Positions 49,922 to 58,840 are shown, counted from the stretch's first letter. The stretch is 64,000 bases of DNA from JAWLHK01 sp041690355 [NCBI: bacterium] (GCA_041690355.1 JAWLHK010000004.1:62001-126000), one strand, 5' to 3'. Notes: a model not told the origin generated them from the letters alone. Program-made: numbers and translations.

Positions 49922-50551
49922 ATGCTGACCCGAAAACAGCGCGAAGTCCTGGACGCCATCGAAGAGTTCGCCCGCGACAACGACTACATGCCGAGCGTGC
50001 GCGAGCTGGCCGAAAAGCTCGGCCTGGGCGTGACCACCACCCACTTTCACCTCTCGACCCTGCAGTCGAAAGGATACCTGGCCCACGACGGCACCGCGCA
50101 CGGCATGCGCCTCAAGAAGAAGTCCGCCCGGCCGCTGGTCGGACCGAACCTGCCAGATGAAGGCGGCGGCGGCATCCGCATCCCCATCGTCGGCACCATC
50201 GCCGCCGGCCGGCCCATCGAGGCCATGGAGTCGCGCGATCAGTTTCTGACCGTCCCCACCGAATGGGTCCGCGGCAACGGCGACAGCTACGTGCTGCGCG
50301 TCCGCGGCGATTCGATGAAGGACGACGCCATTCTCGACGGCGACCTGGTCGTCATCCAGCGCTGCGACAGCGTCGATGACGGAACGATCGCCGTGGCCCT
50401 GCTCGACGACGGCTCGGCCACCTTGAAACGGATTTACCGCGAGCGCGGCCGCGTGCGCCTGCAGCCCGCGAACACGAGCATGGAACCGATTTACGTCAAG
50501 AAAGTACGCATTCAGGGGAAGGTAACAGGGGTCGTTCGTTCGTACCACTGA
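49922..50551 (+). CDS. lexA: LexA repressor
   Basis: 209 aa. Winged HTH (MLTRKQREVLDAIEEFARDN...MPSVRELAEKLG, GLGVTTTHFHLSTLQSKGYL), Ala-Gly cleavage bond in GTIAAGRP (~80), catalytic Ser in RGDSMKDDAIL (~130), catalytic Lys in SATLKRIYRE (~165). Master SOS regulator that self-cleaves on RecA filaments. Length normal. ATG 49922 chosen; TTG one codon upstream is the alternative. The strong terminator downstream separates it from imuA. Confidence 0.95.
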   Translation: MLTRKQREVLDAIEEFARDNDYMPSVRELAEKLGLGVTTTHFHLSTLQSKGYLAHDGTAHGMRLKKKSARPLVGPNLPDEGGGGIRIPIVGTIAAGRPIEAMESRDQFLTVPTEWVRGNGDSYVLRVRGDSMKDDAILDGDLVVIQRCDSVDDGTIAVALLDDGSATLKRIYRERGRVRLQPANTSMEPIYVKKVRIQGKVTGVVRSYH

Positions 50552-50575
50552 GGAGAGGGTCCGCCAATAGGGTAG

Positions 50576-50601
50576 AGAGCGCGCCCCGGCGCGCTCTTTT
50601 T
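50576..50601 (+). terminator. Intrinsic terminator of lexA
   Basis: 10-bp GC stem AGAGCGCGCC / GGCGCGCTCT, followed by TTTTT. Textbook rho-independent terminator, so lexA and imuA are separate transcription units. Confidence 0.9.
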
Positions 50602-50612
50602 ATCCCCACGGT

Positions 50613-50627
50613 GTTCTAGTTTTGTTC
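50613..50627 (+). promoter_or_regulatory. LexA box of imuA
   Basis: GTTC-TAGTTTT-GTTC, 18 nt before the imuA start. It has the same half-site spacing as the sites at 45113 and 49866. Confidence 0.85.
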
Positions 50628-50644
50628 TAGTTAAGCGCTCTACT

Positions 50645-51379
50645 ATGTCAGCCACCGCCGAACAGCTCGTGACCCTGCACCCGCAGGTCTACCGCGGCGA
50701 CGCCCTCCCCCCGGTGCGCGCCCTCGGAACGGGGATCGCCGCACTCGACGGCCTGCTCCCCGGCGGCGGATTCCCCCGCGGCCGGATTGCGGAACTCCAC
50801 GGCCCCATGGCCGGCGGGCGCATGACGCTCGCGCTCCACCTGATCCGCCACGCGCTGGATCGGGGAGAACGGGCGGCGGTCGTCGACCTGCCCGGCACCT
50901 TCGTTCCCCCCGAGACGTGGAATGGGGGAATGCCGCCGGCTCAGGGGGAACCCGATGCGCCGCGCGGAACGGCGGCCGGACGCGCCCCCGCCGGTTCCCC
51001 GCCGGATCTTGATGCGGAACGGCTGCTCATCGGCCGCCCCGCCGATCTGCAGCAGGCGCTGCGGGCCGTGGGGATCCTCACCCGCAGCCGCCAGTGGGGG
51101 CTCGTGCTGCTCGATCTGACCGGGGCGCCGCGCATGCCCTCTGCCGCCTGGCTGCAGCGGGTCGGCAGCGACATCCGCAGCGCCGACACCGTGCTGCTGC
51201 TGCTGCACGCGCGGCCGGTGAGCCCCCTCGGCAGCCCGATCACGCTGCGCCTGCACGTCCAGCGCCGATTGACCGAAGCGGGACGGGCCCTGCGCGTGCG
51301 CGTAGCGAAGAACAAACTTGCGCCCCCCGAGGGTTCCGTCGATCTCCCGTTCGCTTCCCCAGGAGTTCCCCATGCCTGA
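50645..51379 (+). CDS. imuA: ImuA, RecA-like mutasome protein
   Basis: 244 aa. RecA/SulA-like fold: LGTGIAALDGLLPGGGFPRG then AELHGPMAGGRMTLALHLIR, in which the Walker A is degenerate (no GKT), and LVLLDLTGAPRMPSAAWLQR as B motif. A ~35-aa Gly/Pro/Ala-rich loop (98-130) is an insertion. It helps bring DnaE2 to damaged DNA with ImuB. It overlaps imuB by 8 bp. Confidence 0.9.
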   Translation: MSATAEQLVTLHPQVYRGDALPPVRALGTGIAALDGLLPGGGFPRGRIAELHGPMAGGRMTLALHLIRHALDRGERAAVVDLPGTFVPPETWNGGMPPAQGEPDAPRGTAAGRAPAGSPPDLDAERLLIGRPADLQQALRAVGILTRSRQWGLVLLDLTGAPRMPSAAWLQRVGSDIRSADTVLLLLHARPVSPLGSPITLRLHVQRRLTEAGRALRVRVAKNKLAPPEGSVDLPFASPGVPHA

Positions 51380-53009
51380 GAATTCCACGCCGCCGCTGCC
51401 GTTCGCCCCTTCCACCCCGCCGGCGACCTCGACAGCCGTCCCCACGGGCACGCCGCTGCGCCGCGTCGCCTGCGTGCGCATCCCCGCGCCGCATCTGGCC
51501 TTCTACCTGCGCGCCCGGCGCGGCGCGGCCCTTCCCCCCACGGCGCTCCTCGATGAAGCGGGGCTCGTGCGGGCCGCTTCGCGCGAGGCCCGCCAGGCCG
51601 GAGTGGAACCGGGGATGACGCGCAAACAGGCCGAAGCCATGGCCCCGCATGTGCGCTTCGACGCGCTCGATCCCCACGCCGAAGCGGCCGAGTGGGAACG
51701 CCTCGCGCTGCTGCTCGGCCGCTTCTCCCCCACGGTCGAAAAGGCAGAGGAGGCGGGCGTGTTCTACCTCGACGCCCACGGCCTGGGCCGCCTCTATCCT
51801 TCGCTGCGGGAATACCTGGCGCACATCCGTTTCACCCTGCAGGGCGAGGGCTACCAGCCGCGCGTCGCCGTGGCCGGGAGCCGCTTCGCCGCCCGCGCCG
51901 CCACGCACCTGAACGAGATCCACGTCGTGCCCCCGGGGCGCGATCCGGTGGCGCTGGCGCCGCTGCCGCTCGCCCTGCTCCCCCTGTCGCCCGGCCTGCG
52001 CGAGACCTTCGCCGCCCTCGGCCTGCGCGCCCTGGGCGATCTCACGGCCATCCCCGTCGCCGAGCTCGAAGCGCGCTTCGGCCGCGAGGGGATCGAAGCC
52101 GTCCGCCTGGCCCAAGGCGAAGATCCGACGCCGCTGCGTCCCTTCGCCACCCCGGAGCTGGCCGCGGTAGAGCTGGCGCTCGACGGCCCGCTGGAGCAGG
52201 GCGACGCCGTGCGCTTCCTGCTCGCAAACCTCGCGAACCGCCTGATCGACATCCTGAACCGCCGCGGGCTTGCCTGCGAAGAGGCGCGCCTCGTGCTCCG
52301 GCTCGACGACCGCAGCGAGCAGACGCTGGCGATCGAGCCGGCGGCGCCGACGCTCTCGGCGCGCCTGCTCGCCGATCTGGCCTTTCTCGCGCTGGAACGC
52401 AATCCGCTCCCGGCCCCCATCCTGCACGCCCGCCTCGAAGCGGCCCGCGCCGGGGCCGCCGCGCCGGATCAGAGGGTGCTCTTCGTGGAGCGGGGCGATC
52501 CCGATCGGGCGGAACTTGCCGTGGCGCGCCTGCGCAATCTGCTCGGCGACGAGGCGGTCCTGCGTCCGCGGCGGGTGGCGGCCTGGCGCCCCGAACAGCG
52601 CGTGCGCTGGGAAGAGTATCAGGAACGGCGCCTCCCGCCGCGCGATCCTTCCAGCTTCCGCCGGCCGCGCGAGGGGCGCACCGCCGGCACGTTCACCTCC
52701 CGCTCGGCGGTCGAATCCGACGCCGACGGGGCCGGCCGCTTTCTTCGCGACGAGGGGCTGCGCCTGTGCGCCCCGCCGCTGCCGGTCCAGGTGCGCGTCG
52801 ACGCGGGCGGACGGCCGGTCTGGTGCCAGAGCGCCTGGGCCTGGGGTCCGCTCGCCCGCGTCGAGGGACCCGAGCGCATCGGCGGCGACTGGTGGAGTAC
52901 GCCGTACGAGCGCGACTACTACCGCATCGACTGGCCCGGCGGCGCGGGCGCCTGGATCTTTCTCGACCGCCTCGCGAACGCCTGGTACCTGCACGGCATT
53001 TACGACTGA
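51372..53009 (+). CDS. imuB: ImuB, Y-family polymerase-like mutasome protein
   Basis: 545 aa. N-terminal palm/finger part begins CVRIPAPHLAFYLRARRGAA with the catalytic acidic residues missing, as known for ImuB. RFSPTVEKAEEAGVFYLDAH, GLGRLY and the little-finger region follow. The C-terminal ~110 residues end GDWWSTPYERDYYRIDWPGG, the ImuB-C domain. It is catalytically inactive and links DnaE2 to the clamp. Start ATG 51372 with AGGAG 6 nt upstream. The preceding gene overlaps by 8 bp. Confidence 0.9.
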   Translation: MPENSTPPLPFAPSTPPATSTAVPTGTPLRRVACVRIPAPHLAFYLRARRGAALPPTALLDEAGLVRAASREARQAGVEPGMTRKQAEAMAPHVRFDALDPHAEAAEWERLALLLGRFSPTVEKAEEAGVFYLDAHGLGRLYPSLREYLAHIRFTLQGEGYQPRVAVAGSRFAARAATHLNEIHVVPPGRDPVALAPLPLALLPLSPGLRETFAALGLRALGDLTAIPVAELEARFGREGIEAVRLAQGEDPTPLRPFATPELAAVELALDGPLEQGDAVRFLLANLANRLIDILNRRGLACEEARLVLRLDDRSEQTLAIEPAAPTLSARLLADLAFLALERNPLPAPILHARLEAARAGAAAPDQRVLFVERGDPDRAELAVARLRNLLGDEAVLRPRRVAAWRPEQRVRWEEYQERRLPPRDPSSFRRPREGRTAGTFTSRSAVESDADGAGRFLRDEGLRLCAPPLPVQVRVDAGGRPVWCQSAWAWGPLARVEGPERIGGDWWSTPYERDYYRIDWPGGAGAWIFLDRLANAWYLHGIYD

Positions 53010-53017
53010 GCCGCTCG

Positions 53018-56000
53018 ATGGATTCCCCCCGCTCCGGTTCCGGACAGCCCACCCCGTACCCCGGCGGCCCCCAGGCGCCGATCCGGGGCTACGCGGAACT
53101 GCATTCCCGTTCCAATTTCACCTTCCTCGGCGGCGGCACGCCCCCCGAGCGGCTGGCCGAGACCGCCGCCAGCCTCGGCCTGCGCGCCCTCGCGATCACC
53201 GACAAGGACGGCCTCTACGGCGTCGTGCGCTTTCACGAAGCGGCGGCGCAGATGGGCCTGCACGCGATCGTCGGCGCCGATCTGACGCTCGAAGACCGCA
53301 GCGCCGTCACGCTGCTCGCGCGCGACCGCGAGGGGTACGCGAACCTGTCGACGCTGATCTCGAAGGCGCGCACCGACTTCCCCCGTGGCGACCCGCGCAC
53401 GCCCGTCGACACGCTGCGCGCCCACGCCGCCGGGCTGATCCTGCTCGCCGGCCCCGCGAGCCCCGTGCAGCACGCGCTGCGGGCCGGCGACGAGGCGGCG
53501 GCCGCCACCTGGTTCCACCAGGCGCGCGAGGCCTTCGGGGCCGACCACGTCCTTCTCGAGGGGAACCTGCAGTTGCGCGCCGGCCAGGAAGAATGCTTCG
53601 GTCAGGTGCACGCCTTCGCGCGCCGCCACCGCTTTCCCGGCGTGGCCGCCAACGACGTGCGCTATGCGACGGCGGCCGACCGCATCCTCTACGACGTGCT
53701 CTCCTGCGTACGCGAGCGCACGACCCTCGCCGACGCGGCCCTGCTGCTGGAACCCAACGCGGAGCGGCGCCTGAAGAGCGCGGCCGAGATGCACGCCCTG
53801 TTCCGCGCGGCCCCCGACTGGATCGCGCGCACCGTCGACGTCGCGGCCCAGTGCACGTTCGGCATGACCGATCTGCACTACCGGCTCCCCGGTTTCCCCA
53901 CCGCAGGAGAAACGCCGGACGAGGCCCTGCGCCGCCTCGCCTGGGCGGGGGCTGCGCGCCGCTACGGGGAACCGTTTTCCGATCGCGTGCGCGCCCAGAT
54001 GGAGCACGAGCTGGGGCTCATCGGCCGCCTCGATCTCGCCGGCTACTTTCTCATCGTCTGGGACATCGTGCGCTTCTGCGGCGAGCGGGGAATCCTCTGC
54101 CAGGGGCGCGGCTCGGCCGCCAATTCCGTCGTCTGCTACTGCCTGGGGATCACGGCCGTCGACCCCATCGGCCTCGATCTCCTCTTCGAACGCTTCCTCT
54201 CCGAGGGACGCTCCGAAGCGCCCGACATCGACCTCGACATCGCCCACAACTACCGCGAGCAGGTCATCCAGTACGTCTACGAGCGCTACGGCCGCGACCA
54301 CGCCGCCATGGTCTGCGAGGTCATCACCTACCGCGGCCGCTCGGCCATCCGCGACGTCGGCAAGGCGCTCGGCTTCTCGCTGGAACAGGTGGATCGGATC
54401 GCCAAACGGATCGAAACCGTGAAGAAGCTCCTCGCCGGCGCCGCGGTTCCCCCCGCCGAGCAGGCGGATCTCGGCGTCGAATGGAACGGGGAGGCGATGC
54501 GCCGCCTGCTGTTGCTCACGGATCGCATCCAGGGCTTTCCGCGCCACATCTCGATCCACGTCGGCGGCATGGTCGTCTCGGCCGAACCGCTGCGCCGCAT
54601 CGTCCCCGTCGAGGCGGCCGCCATGGAGGGGCGCTCGATCATCCAGTGGGACAAGGATGACGCCGAGGCGCTGAAGCTCGTCAAGATCGACCTGCTCGGC
54701 CTCGGCATGCTCAGCCTGCTGCAGGACGGACTCCAGCTCATCGAGCGCCACCATGGCGCGCGCATCGGCCTGCACGAACTCGACTACGCGGATGCGCGCG
54801 TCTACGCGAGCCTCACCGCCGCCGACACCGTCGGGGTGTTCCAGGTGGAGTCGCGCGCGCAGATGAACACGCTCCCCCGCCTGAAGCCGAAGTGCTTCTA
54901 CGATCTGGTCGTCGAGGTCGCGCTCATCCGCCCCGGGCCGATCCAGGGCGAAATGGTGCACCCGTACCTGCGCCGCCGCGACGGCCTCGAGCCGGTCACC
55001 TATCCGCACCCCGACGTCGTGCCCATTCTCGCGCGCACCCTCGGCGTGCCGCTCTTTCAGGAACAGGGGATGCGCCTGGCCATCACGGCGGCGGGCTTCA
55101 CGCCCGGCGAGGCCGACGCCCTGCGCAAGGCCATGGGGCACAAGCGATCGCACGAGCGGATGCAGGGGCTGCTCGATAAGCTCGTGAACGGCATGCGCGG
55201 CAACGGCTACGACGAAGACGTCATCCGCCGCATCGTGCAGCAGCTCACCGCCTTCGCCGACTACGGATTTCCCGAGAGCCACGCGGCGAGCTTCGCGCTG
55301 CTCGTCTTCGCCAGCGGGTGGATGAAGGTCTACTACCCCGCGGTCTTCTACACGGCGCTGCTCAACGCGCAGCCCATGGGCTTCTATTCTCCGTCGACGA
55401 TCGTGAACGACGCGCGCCGGCACGGCGTCGAGGTGCGCCCGGTCGACATGCTGCGCAGCGGCTACGACTGCGCCATCGAAGACGGCGCCCTGCGGCTCGG
55501 GTTCCGCTACGTGCGCGGCATCGGCGAGGCGCAGCGCGAAGCGGTCGAGCGGATGCTTGCGGCCCGCCCGTTCCGCCATGCGGATACGGCCCTGCAGGCG
55601 ACGTTGGCGCTCCCCATCCACCTGCGGCGGAACCTGGTGCAGGCGGGCGCCTTCGACAGCCTGGGCCTCGACCGCCGCACGGCCCGCTGGCGCCTCGAAG
55701 GGATTCAGCGGGAACCCGCCGGCCCACTGCTGGATTCTCACCTGTATCGAGTTGAAGAAAACCGTTCGTATCGAGCCGACGGCGAAGGGCAGCGCCCCGC
55801 GCGACGGCGAGATGCGCACGAGCGCCCCCTCGCTGTCGGACTCCGCCCTGCTGCGCCCGGTCAGCTCGGGGCGAACGGGTTGGGACGCCTGCAGGAAACG
55901 GAGCTCCGCCAGTCGGGTGGCGGACCTGGGACGGGGGACGACAGGGGGTCCATTCGTCACTCGTCACTCCCTTTTCGGGTCCCCCCTCGGGGGACGACAG

Positions 56001-56458
56001 GGGGGCCGGGGGGCTGGACCCCCGCCCCCATGACCGCCGTCGAAGAGCTCCAGGCCGACTACCACCTCACGGGGCTCTCGGTGCGCCATGAGCCGATGGC
56101 CGCCTACCGCGACTACCTGCGCCGCCGCGGCTGCCGCCGCGCCGAAGAGCTGCGCCACGTGCCGGACGGAACGTTGCTCGAAGTGGCCGGCGTCGTCATC
56201 TGCCGCCAGCGGCCGGGCACAGCCAAGGGGATGCTCTTTCTCACCCTCGAGGACGAAACGGGGATGATCAATCTCGTCGTCTTCCCCGATCGCCTGGATC
56301 GCTTCCGGAGCATCCTGCTGCACCGCCCGCTGATCCTCGCCCGCGGCCGCCTCGAGCGGGCGCACGACGTCACGAACATTCTCGTCGATCACGTGGAAGC
56401 GCTCCCCCGCATGCAGGTGGGAGAACAGATGAGTTTTCAATCGAGGGATTTCCGATGA
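53018..56458 (+). CDS. dnaE2: Error-prone DNA polymerase DnaE2 with a ~75-aa insertion
   Basis: 1146 aa (family ~1030-1080). PHP domain (AELHSRSNFTFLGGGTPPER), polymerase palm with PDIDLDI (first Asp), fingers, OB-fold C-terminus (MLFLTLEDETGMINLVVFPD). SOS-induced translesion polymerase. Between LDRRTARWRLEG and AVEELQADYHLTGLSV the spacer is ~114 residues instead of the usual ~40. The extra part (about 55730-56010) is low-complexity and includes the translated form of TCGTCACTCGTCACT repeats and of the 22-bp element. It is in frame, so the enzyme may still work. Start ATG 53018, 8 bp after imuB. Confidence 0.9.
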   Translation: MDSPRSGSGQPTPYPGGPQAPIRGYAELHSRSNFTFLGGGTPPERLAETAASLGLRALAITDKDGLYGVVRFHEAAAQMGLHAIVGADLTLEDRSAVTLLARDREGYANLSTLISKARTDFPRGDPRTPVDTLRAHAAGLILLAGPASPVQHALRAGDEAAAATWFHQAREAFGADHVLLEGNLQLRAGQEECFGQVHAFARRHRFPGVAANDVRYATAADRILYDVLSCVRERTTLADAALLLEPNAERRLKSAAEMHALFRAAPDWIARTVDVAAQCTFGMTDLHYRLPGFPTAGETPDEALRRLAWAGAARRYGEPFSDRVRAQMEHELGLIGRLDLAGYFLIVWDIVRFCGERGILCQGRGSAANSVVCYCLGITAVDPIGLDLLFERFLSEGRSEAPDIDLDIAHNYREQVIQYVYERYGRDHAAMVCEVITYRGRSAIRDVGKALGFSLEQVDRIAKRIETVKKLLAGAAVPPAEQADLGVEWNGEAMRRLLLLTDRIQGFPRHISIHVGGMVVSAEPLRRIVPVEAAAMEGRSIIQWDKDDAEALKLVKIDLLGLGMLSLLQDGLQLIERHHGARIGLHELDYADARVYASLTAADTVGVFQVESRAQMNTLPRLKPKCFYDLVVEVALIRPGPIQGEMVHPYLRRRDGLEPVTYPHPDVVPILARTLGVPLFQEQGMRLAITAAGFTPGEADALRKAMGHKRSHERMQGLLDKLVNGMRGNGYDEDVIRRIVQQLTAFADYGFPESHAASFALLVFASGWMKVYYPAVFYTALLNAQPMGFYSPSTIVNDARRHGVEVRPVDMLRSGYDCAIEDGALRLGFRYVRGIGEAQREAVERMLAARPFRHADTALQATLALPIHLRRNLVQAGAFDSLGLDRRTARWRLEGIQREPAGPLLDSHLYRVEENRSYRADGEGQRPARRRDAHERPLAVGLRPAAPGQLGANGLGRLQETELRQSGGGPGTGDDRGSIRHSSLPFRVPPRGTTGGPGGWTPAPMTAVEELQADYHLTGLSVRHEPMAAYRDYLRRRGCRRAEELRHVPDGTLLEVAGVVICRQRPGTAKGMLFLTLEDETGMINLVVFPDRLDRFRSILLHRPLILARGRLERAHDVTNILVDHVEALPRMQVGEQMSFQSRDFR
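55987..56008 (+). repeat. 22-bp repeat inside dnaE2
   Basis: TCGGGGGACGACAGGGGG... identical to the reverse complement of 17225-17246; partial copy at 55932-55947. It lies in the insertion of dnaE2. Confidence 0.7.
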
Positions 56459-56461
56459 GAG

Positions 56462-56490
56462 AAAGCGCCAAGCACCAAGCGCCAAGCGCC
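56462..56490. repeat. GCCAAGC short-period repeat
   Basis: AAAGCGCCAAGCACCAAGCG then CCAAGCGCC; similar words at 63381-63400. Starts right after the dnaE2 stop. Confidence 0.6.
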
Positions 56491-56531
56491 GATAAGGCAA
56501 CGGCTTGGGATCCCGATGGTCCTTTCCGGAA

Positions 56532-56600
56532 AATCGTCACTCGTCAATCGTAAATCGTCAATTGCCCTGATTCGTCACTCGTCACTCGTAACTCGTCACT
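56532..56600. repeat. CTCGTCA short-period repeat
   Basis: About nine degenerate 7-8-bp units (AATCGTC, ACTCGTC, AATCGTA, AATCGTC, ...CACTCGTA, ACTCGTCACT). The same words occur inside dnaE2 at 55952-55968. It lies between dnaE2 and the SPL-like gene, directly before its start. Confidence 0.7.
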
Positions 56601-56612
56601 TCCGCGCGCACC

Positions 56613-57608
56613 ATGAAGATCCAAAGAATCCACGCCGACCATCCCGAGACCCTGCGCACCCTCGCGCTGCGTCACCGCCGGCACGGCGTCGAGACGCCCG
56701 GCGATCGCGACATCGTGCTCGAACCCATCGACGTGAAAACGATTCTCACGCGGAATCCGAATCCGGGCCTGCGCCACTACTGGAGCATCAATCCCTACCG
56801 CGGGTGCCAGTTCGGGTGCACCTACTGCTTCGCCCGCTACACGGCGAAGTTCGTGGAGATGAACGATCCCCTCGCGTTCGAACGGCGCATCTTCTACAAG
56901 CGCAATGCGCCCGAAGTCGCCCGGCAGCTGCGCGATCGCGATTTCTACGGCAAGCCGGTCGCCCTCGGCACAGCCACGGATCCCTGGCAGCCGGCCGAGG
57001 GGGCGCTGCGGATCACCCGCGGTATCCTCGAAGCGCTGCTGCGCTACCCCAGCCTCGATCTCTTCTGTCTGACGAAGAGCTCGCTCATCCGCCGCGACCG
57101 CGATCTCTTCGCGCAGCTCGTGAAGAGCGGACGCCCCGTGAGCGTCGGCTTCTCCATCACGACCCTCGATGCAGAACTGGCACGCAAGATGGAACCCCAG
57201 GCCGCCGCCCCCAGGGAACGCCTGCGGGCGATGCGCATGCTCGCCGACGCGGGGGTCACGGTGGGGATCATGGCCATGCCGGTCGTCCCCCTGCTCACCG
57301 ATCGGGAAGAGGATCTGGATGCGCTGCTCGGCGCCGCCCGTGAGCACGGCGCGAGTTTCGCGGTCGGCGGCGCGCTCCACCTGCGCACGGAACCGAAGAA
57401 GCGCTTTCTACCGTGGATCGACGAGACCTTCCCCGAGTACGCGCGCCAGTTCCACAGCGTCTACGACTATTCCGCCTATCACACGGAAGCGTACCGGGAG
57501 GAAATCCGCGCGCGCATCGACGCGCTCAAGCGTAAACACGGTTTTCCTGAAACCAGCGCCGATGCCCGGCCCGCCCGCAAGGGCGAGCAGCTGCAGATGC
57601 CCTTCTGA
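56613..57608 (+). CDS. SPL/Rv2578c-like radical SAM protein
   Basis: 331 aa. SINPYRGCQFGCTYCFARYT provides the C-x3-C-x2-C cluster for the 4Fe-4S radical SAM centre (here C-Q-F-G-C-T-Y-C). GTATDPWQPAEG and TKSSLIRRDRDLF are typical of the spore-photoproduct-lyase-like family (COG1533). Members are often next to imuABC/dnaE2, and a role in DNA lesion repair is suspected. ATG 56613 chosen. Confidence 0.9.
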   Translation: MKIQRIHADHPETLRTLALRHRRHGVETPGDRDIVLEPIDVKTILTRNPNPGLRHYWSINPYRGCQFGCTYCFARYTAKFVEMNDPLAFERRIFYKRNAPEVARQLRDRDFYGKPVALGTATDPWQPAEGALRITRGILEALLRYPSLDLFCLTKSSLIRRDRDLFAQLVKSGRPVSVGFSITTLDAELARKMEPQAAAPRERLRAMRMLADAGVTVGIMAMPVVPLLTDREEDLDALLGAAREHGASFAVGGALHLRTEPKKRFLPWIDETFPEYARQFHSVYDYSAYHTEAYREEIRARIDALKRKHGFPETSADARPARKGEQLQMPF

Positions 57609-57630
57609 GCCGGCGCTGGCGCGCCGGCTC
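57607..57630 (+). terminator. GC hairpin after the SPL-like gene
   Basis: Perfect 10-bp stem GAGCCGGCGC / GCGCCGGCTC with 4-nt loop, overlapping the stop codon. No T-tract; probably a terminator-like fold. Confidence 0.5.
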
Positions 57631-57631
57631 C

Positions 57632-57670
57632 ATTCCTGATTCCTGATGCTTGATTCCTGAGCAGGCAAGT
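57632..57670. repeat. TGATTCC short-period repeat, second copy
   Basis: ATTCCTGATTCCTGATGCTT-GATTCCTGAGCAGGCAAG; matches 63292-63331 nearly base for base and 49769-49793 in part. A related GGGAATCAGGAATTAAGAAT lies at 57958-57977 in the opposite sense. Confidence 0.75.
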
Positions 57671-57727
57671 ACCGGATGCCGTGCATGACAAACCCGCAGA
57701 TTGCGGCCCCCCTGCCAACGGGGGACA

Positions 57728-57955
57728 ATGTTTACCCAGATGACTGATTCGCAGCTGACAACACCCCAGCCCGAATACGACGCCGGCGGCGTCGATGTGA
57801 CTCTCATCCGCTGGATGCTCAGCTTAACGCCGGCGGAAAGGCTCGACGTCCTGCAACAGAACGTCAACGCAGTCCTGGAACTGAGGAATGCAGCCCGCGG
57901 CCCGGCTCCTAAGGCCGAACGGTCACGTGCCGGACCTGTCCTTGGACGTTTCTGA
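57728..57955 (+). CDS. Small conserved protein, 75 aa (unknown)
   Basis: DVTLIRWMLSLTPAERLDVL and LQQNVNAVLELRNAA form two amphipathic helices, as in small proteins that often lie next to nucleotidyltransferase or toxin-antitoxin-like genes (V-D-x-x-L-I-R-W-M-L-S-L-T-P-A-E/Q-R-L). No partner is seen here. ATG at 57728 with GGGGG upstream; ATG at 57740 is the alternative. Confidence 0.65.
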   Translation: MFTQMTDSQLTTPQPEYDAGGVDVTLIRWMLSLTPAERLDVLQQNVNAVLELRNAARGPAPKAERSRAGPVLGRF

Positions 57956-57969
57956 TCGGGAATCAGGAA

Positions 57970-58833
57970 TTAAGAATCGCCCGCGCCCGTCTCTGCGCGC
58001 ACGACGCGCACCAGCGACGGCGTCTTCTCGCGCGGCAGATCGAGCTGCTCGGTCCACGCGCTGGGGTCATGCACGGTGACCTCGCGGAATCCGGCCTGGC
58101 GGAAGCCGGTGGCGATGGCCGCGTCGTCGGCGAAGTGGAAGTAGACGCCGCCGCGCGTGAGCCCCGCGATCCCCAGGCGCGCCCCCTGCAGGATCCAGCG
58201 CGCCGGGTGGCGGCGCGGCTCCGGATACAGATCGGTCAGATACAGCCCCTGCGGAAAACCGGAAAGCGCCGACGCCAGCCGCCGCCACATCCCGCCTATC
58301 GTCCGGAGCGGAAAATAATTGACGAGTCCTTCGGTGATGGCCACGGTCGGAACCCCGGGATCGAGCGTGCGCGAAAGTACCGCTTCGATCGTCTCGTCTC
58401 CCGCGGTGGCGAGCAGATCGCAGACCTCGACTCGATGCCCCTCGCCGAGCGCGCCTTCTTTTTCCAGCAGCGCGCGCTTGCGGGCCGCCATGCCCGGCAG
58501 ATCCGTCTCCACGTAGCGGATCCGGTCGCCGTATTTCCGGCAGAAGCTCCACCCGCGCGGCGAAAGTCCCGATGCGAACTCGACGACCTGCGCGAACCCC
58601 TGCGTTTCGATCGCTTCCGCGAGCAGGTGATCCAGAATCCGGTGCCGCTGAATCAAATGCGGCTCCATGCCGAGGCCCAGCACCGCCTGCGAGCCGCGGA
58701 TGAACGGCTGGAGGGCGTGAAAGAGCAGCCGGCCCTGCGGGGTCACGAACGGATCGGCCGACAGACCGTTCCGGTGCCAGACGAAACCGGTGTAGTGCGC
58801 CGTGAGGCTGATTCGTTCGCTCGGGTTTTTCAT
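57970..58833 (-). CDS. Leucine carboxyl methyltransferase-family SAM enzyme
   Basis: 287 aa. SLTAHYTGFVWHRNGLSADP and QVVEFASGLSPRGWSFCRKY (motif I, E-F-A-x-G) are typical of the PPM1/LCMT-like methyltransferases, as are YVETDLPGMAARKRALL and AITEGLVNYF (motif of O-methyltransferase involved in polyketide biosynthesis). A small-molecule O-methyltransferase is likely. Start ATG 58833, next to the divergent lipoprotein pair. It lies 7 bp upstream of the stop of the 464-aa lipoprotein, same strand. Confidence 0.85.
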   Translation of the reverse strand: MKNPSERISLTAHYTGFVWHRNGLSADPFVTPQGRLLFHALQPFIRGSQAVLGLGMEPHLIQRHRILDHLLAEAIETQGFAQVVEFASGLSPRGWSFCRKYGDRIRYVETDLPGMAARKRALLEKEGALGEGHRVEVCDLLATAGDETIEAVLSRTLDPGVPTVAITEGLVNYFPLRTIGGMWRRLASALSGFPQGLYLTDLYPEPRRHPARWILQGARLGIAGLTRGGVYFHFADDAAIATGFRQAGFREVTVHDPSAWTEQLDLPREKTPSLVRVVRAETGAGDS

Positions 58834-58840
58834 GGAGACC

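Noticed and set aside
53000-55960. A 986-codon minus-strand frame antisense to dnaE2
   Set aside because: Mirror of dnaE2 codons. The plus-strand frame has PHP and polymerase motifs.
56532-56600. CRISPR array
   Set aside because: Units are 7-8 bp, degenerate and without unique spacers.
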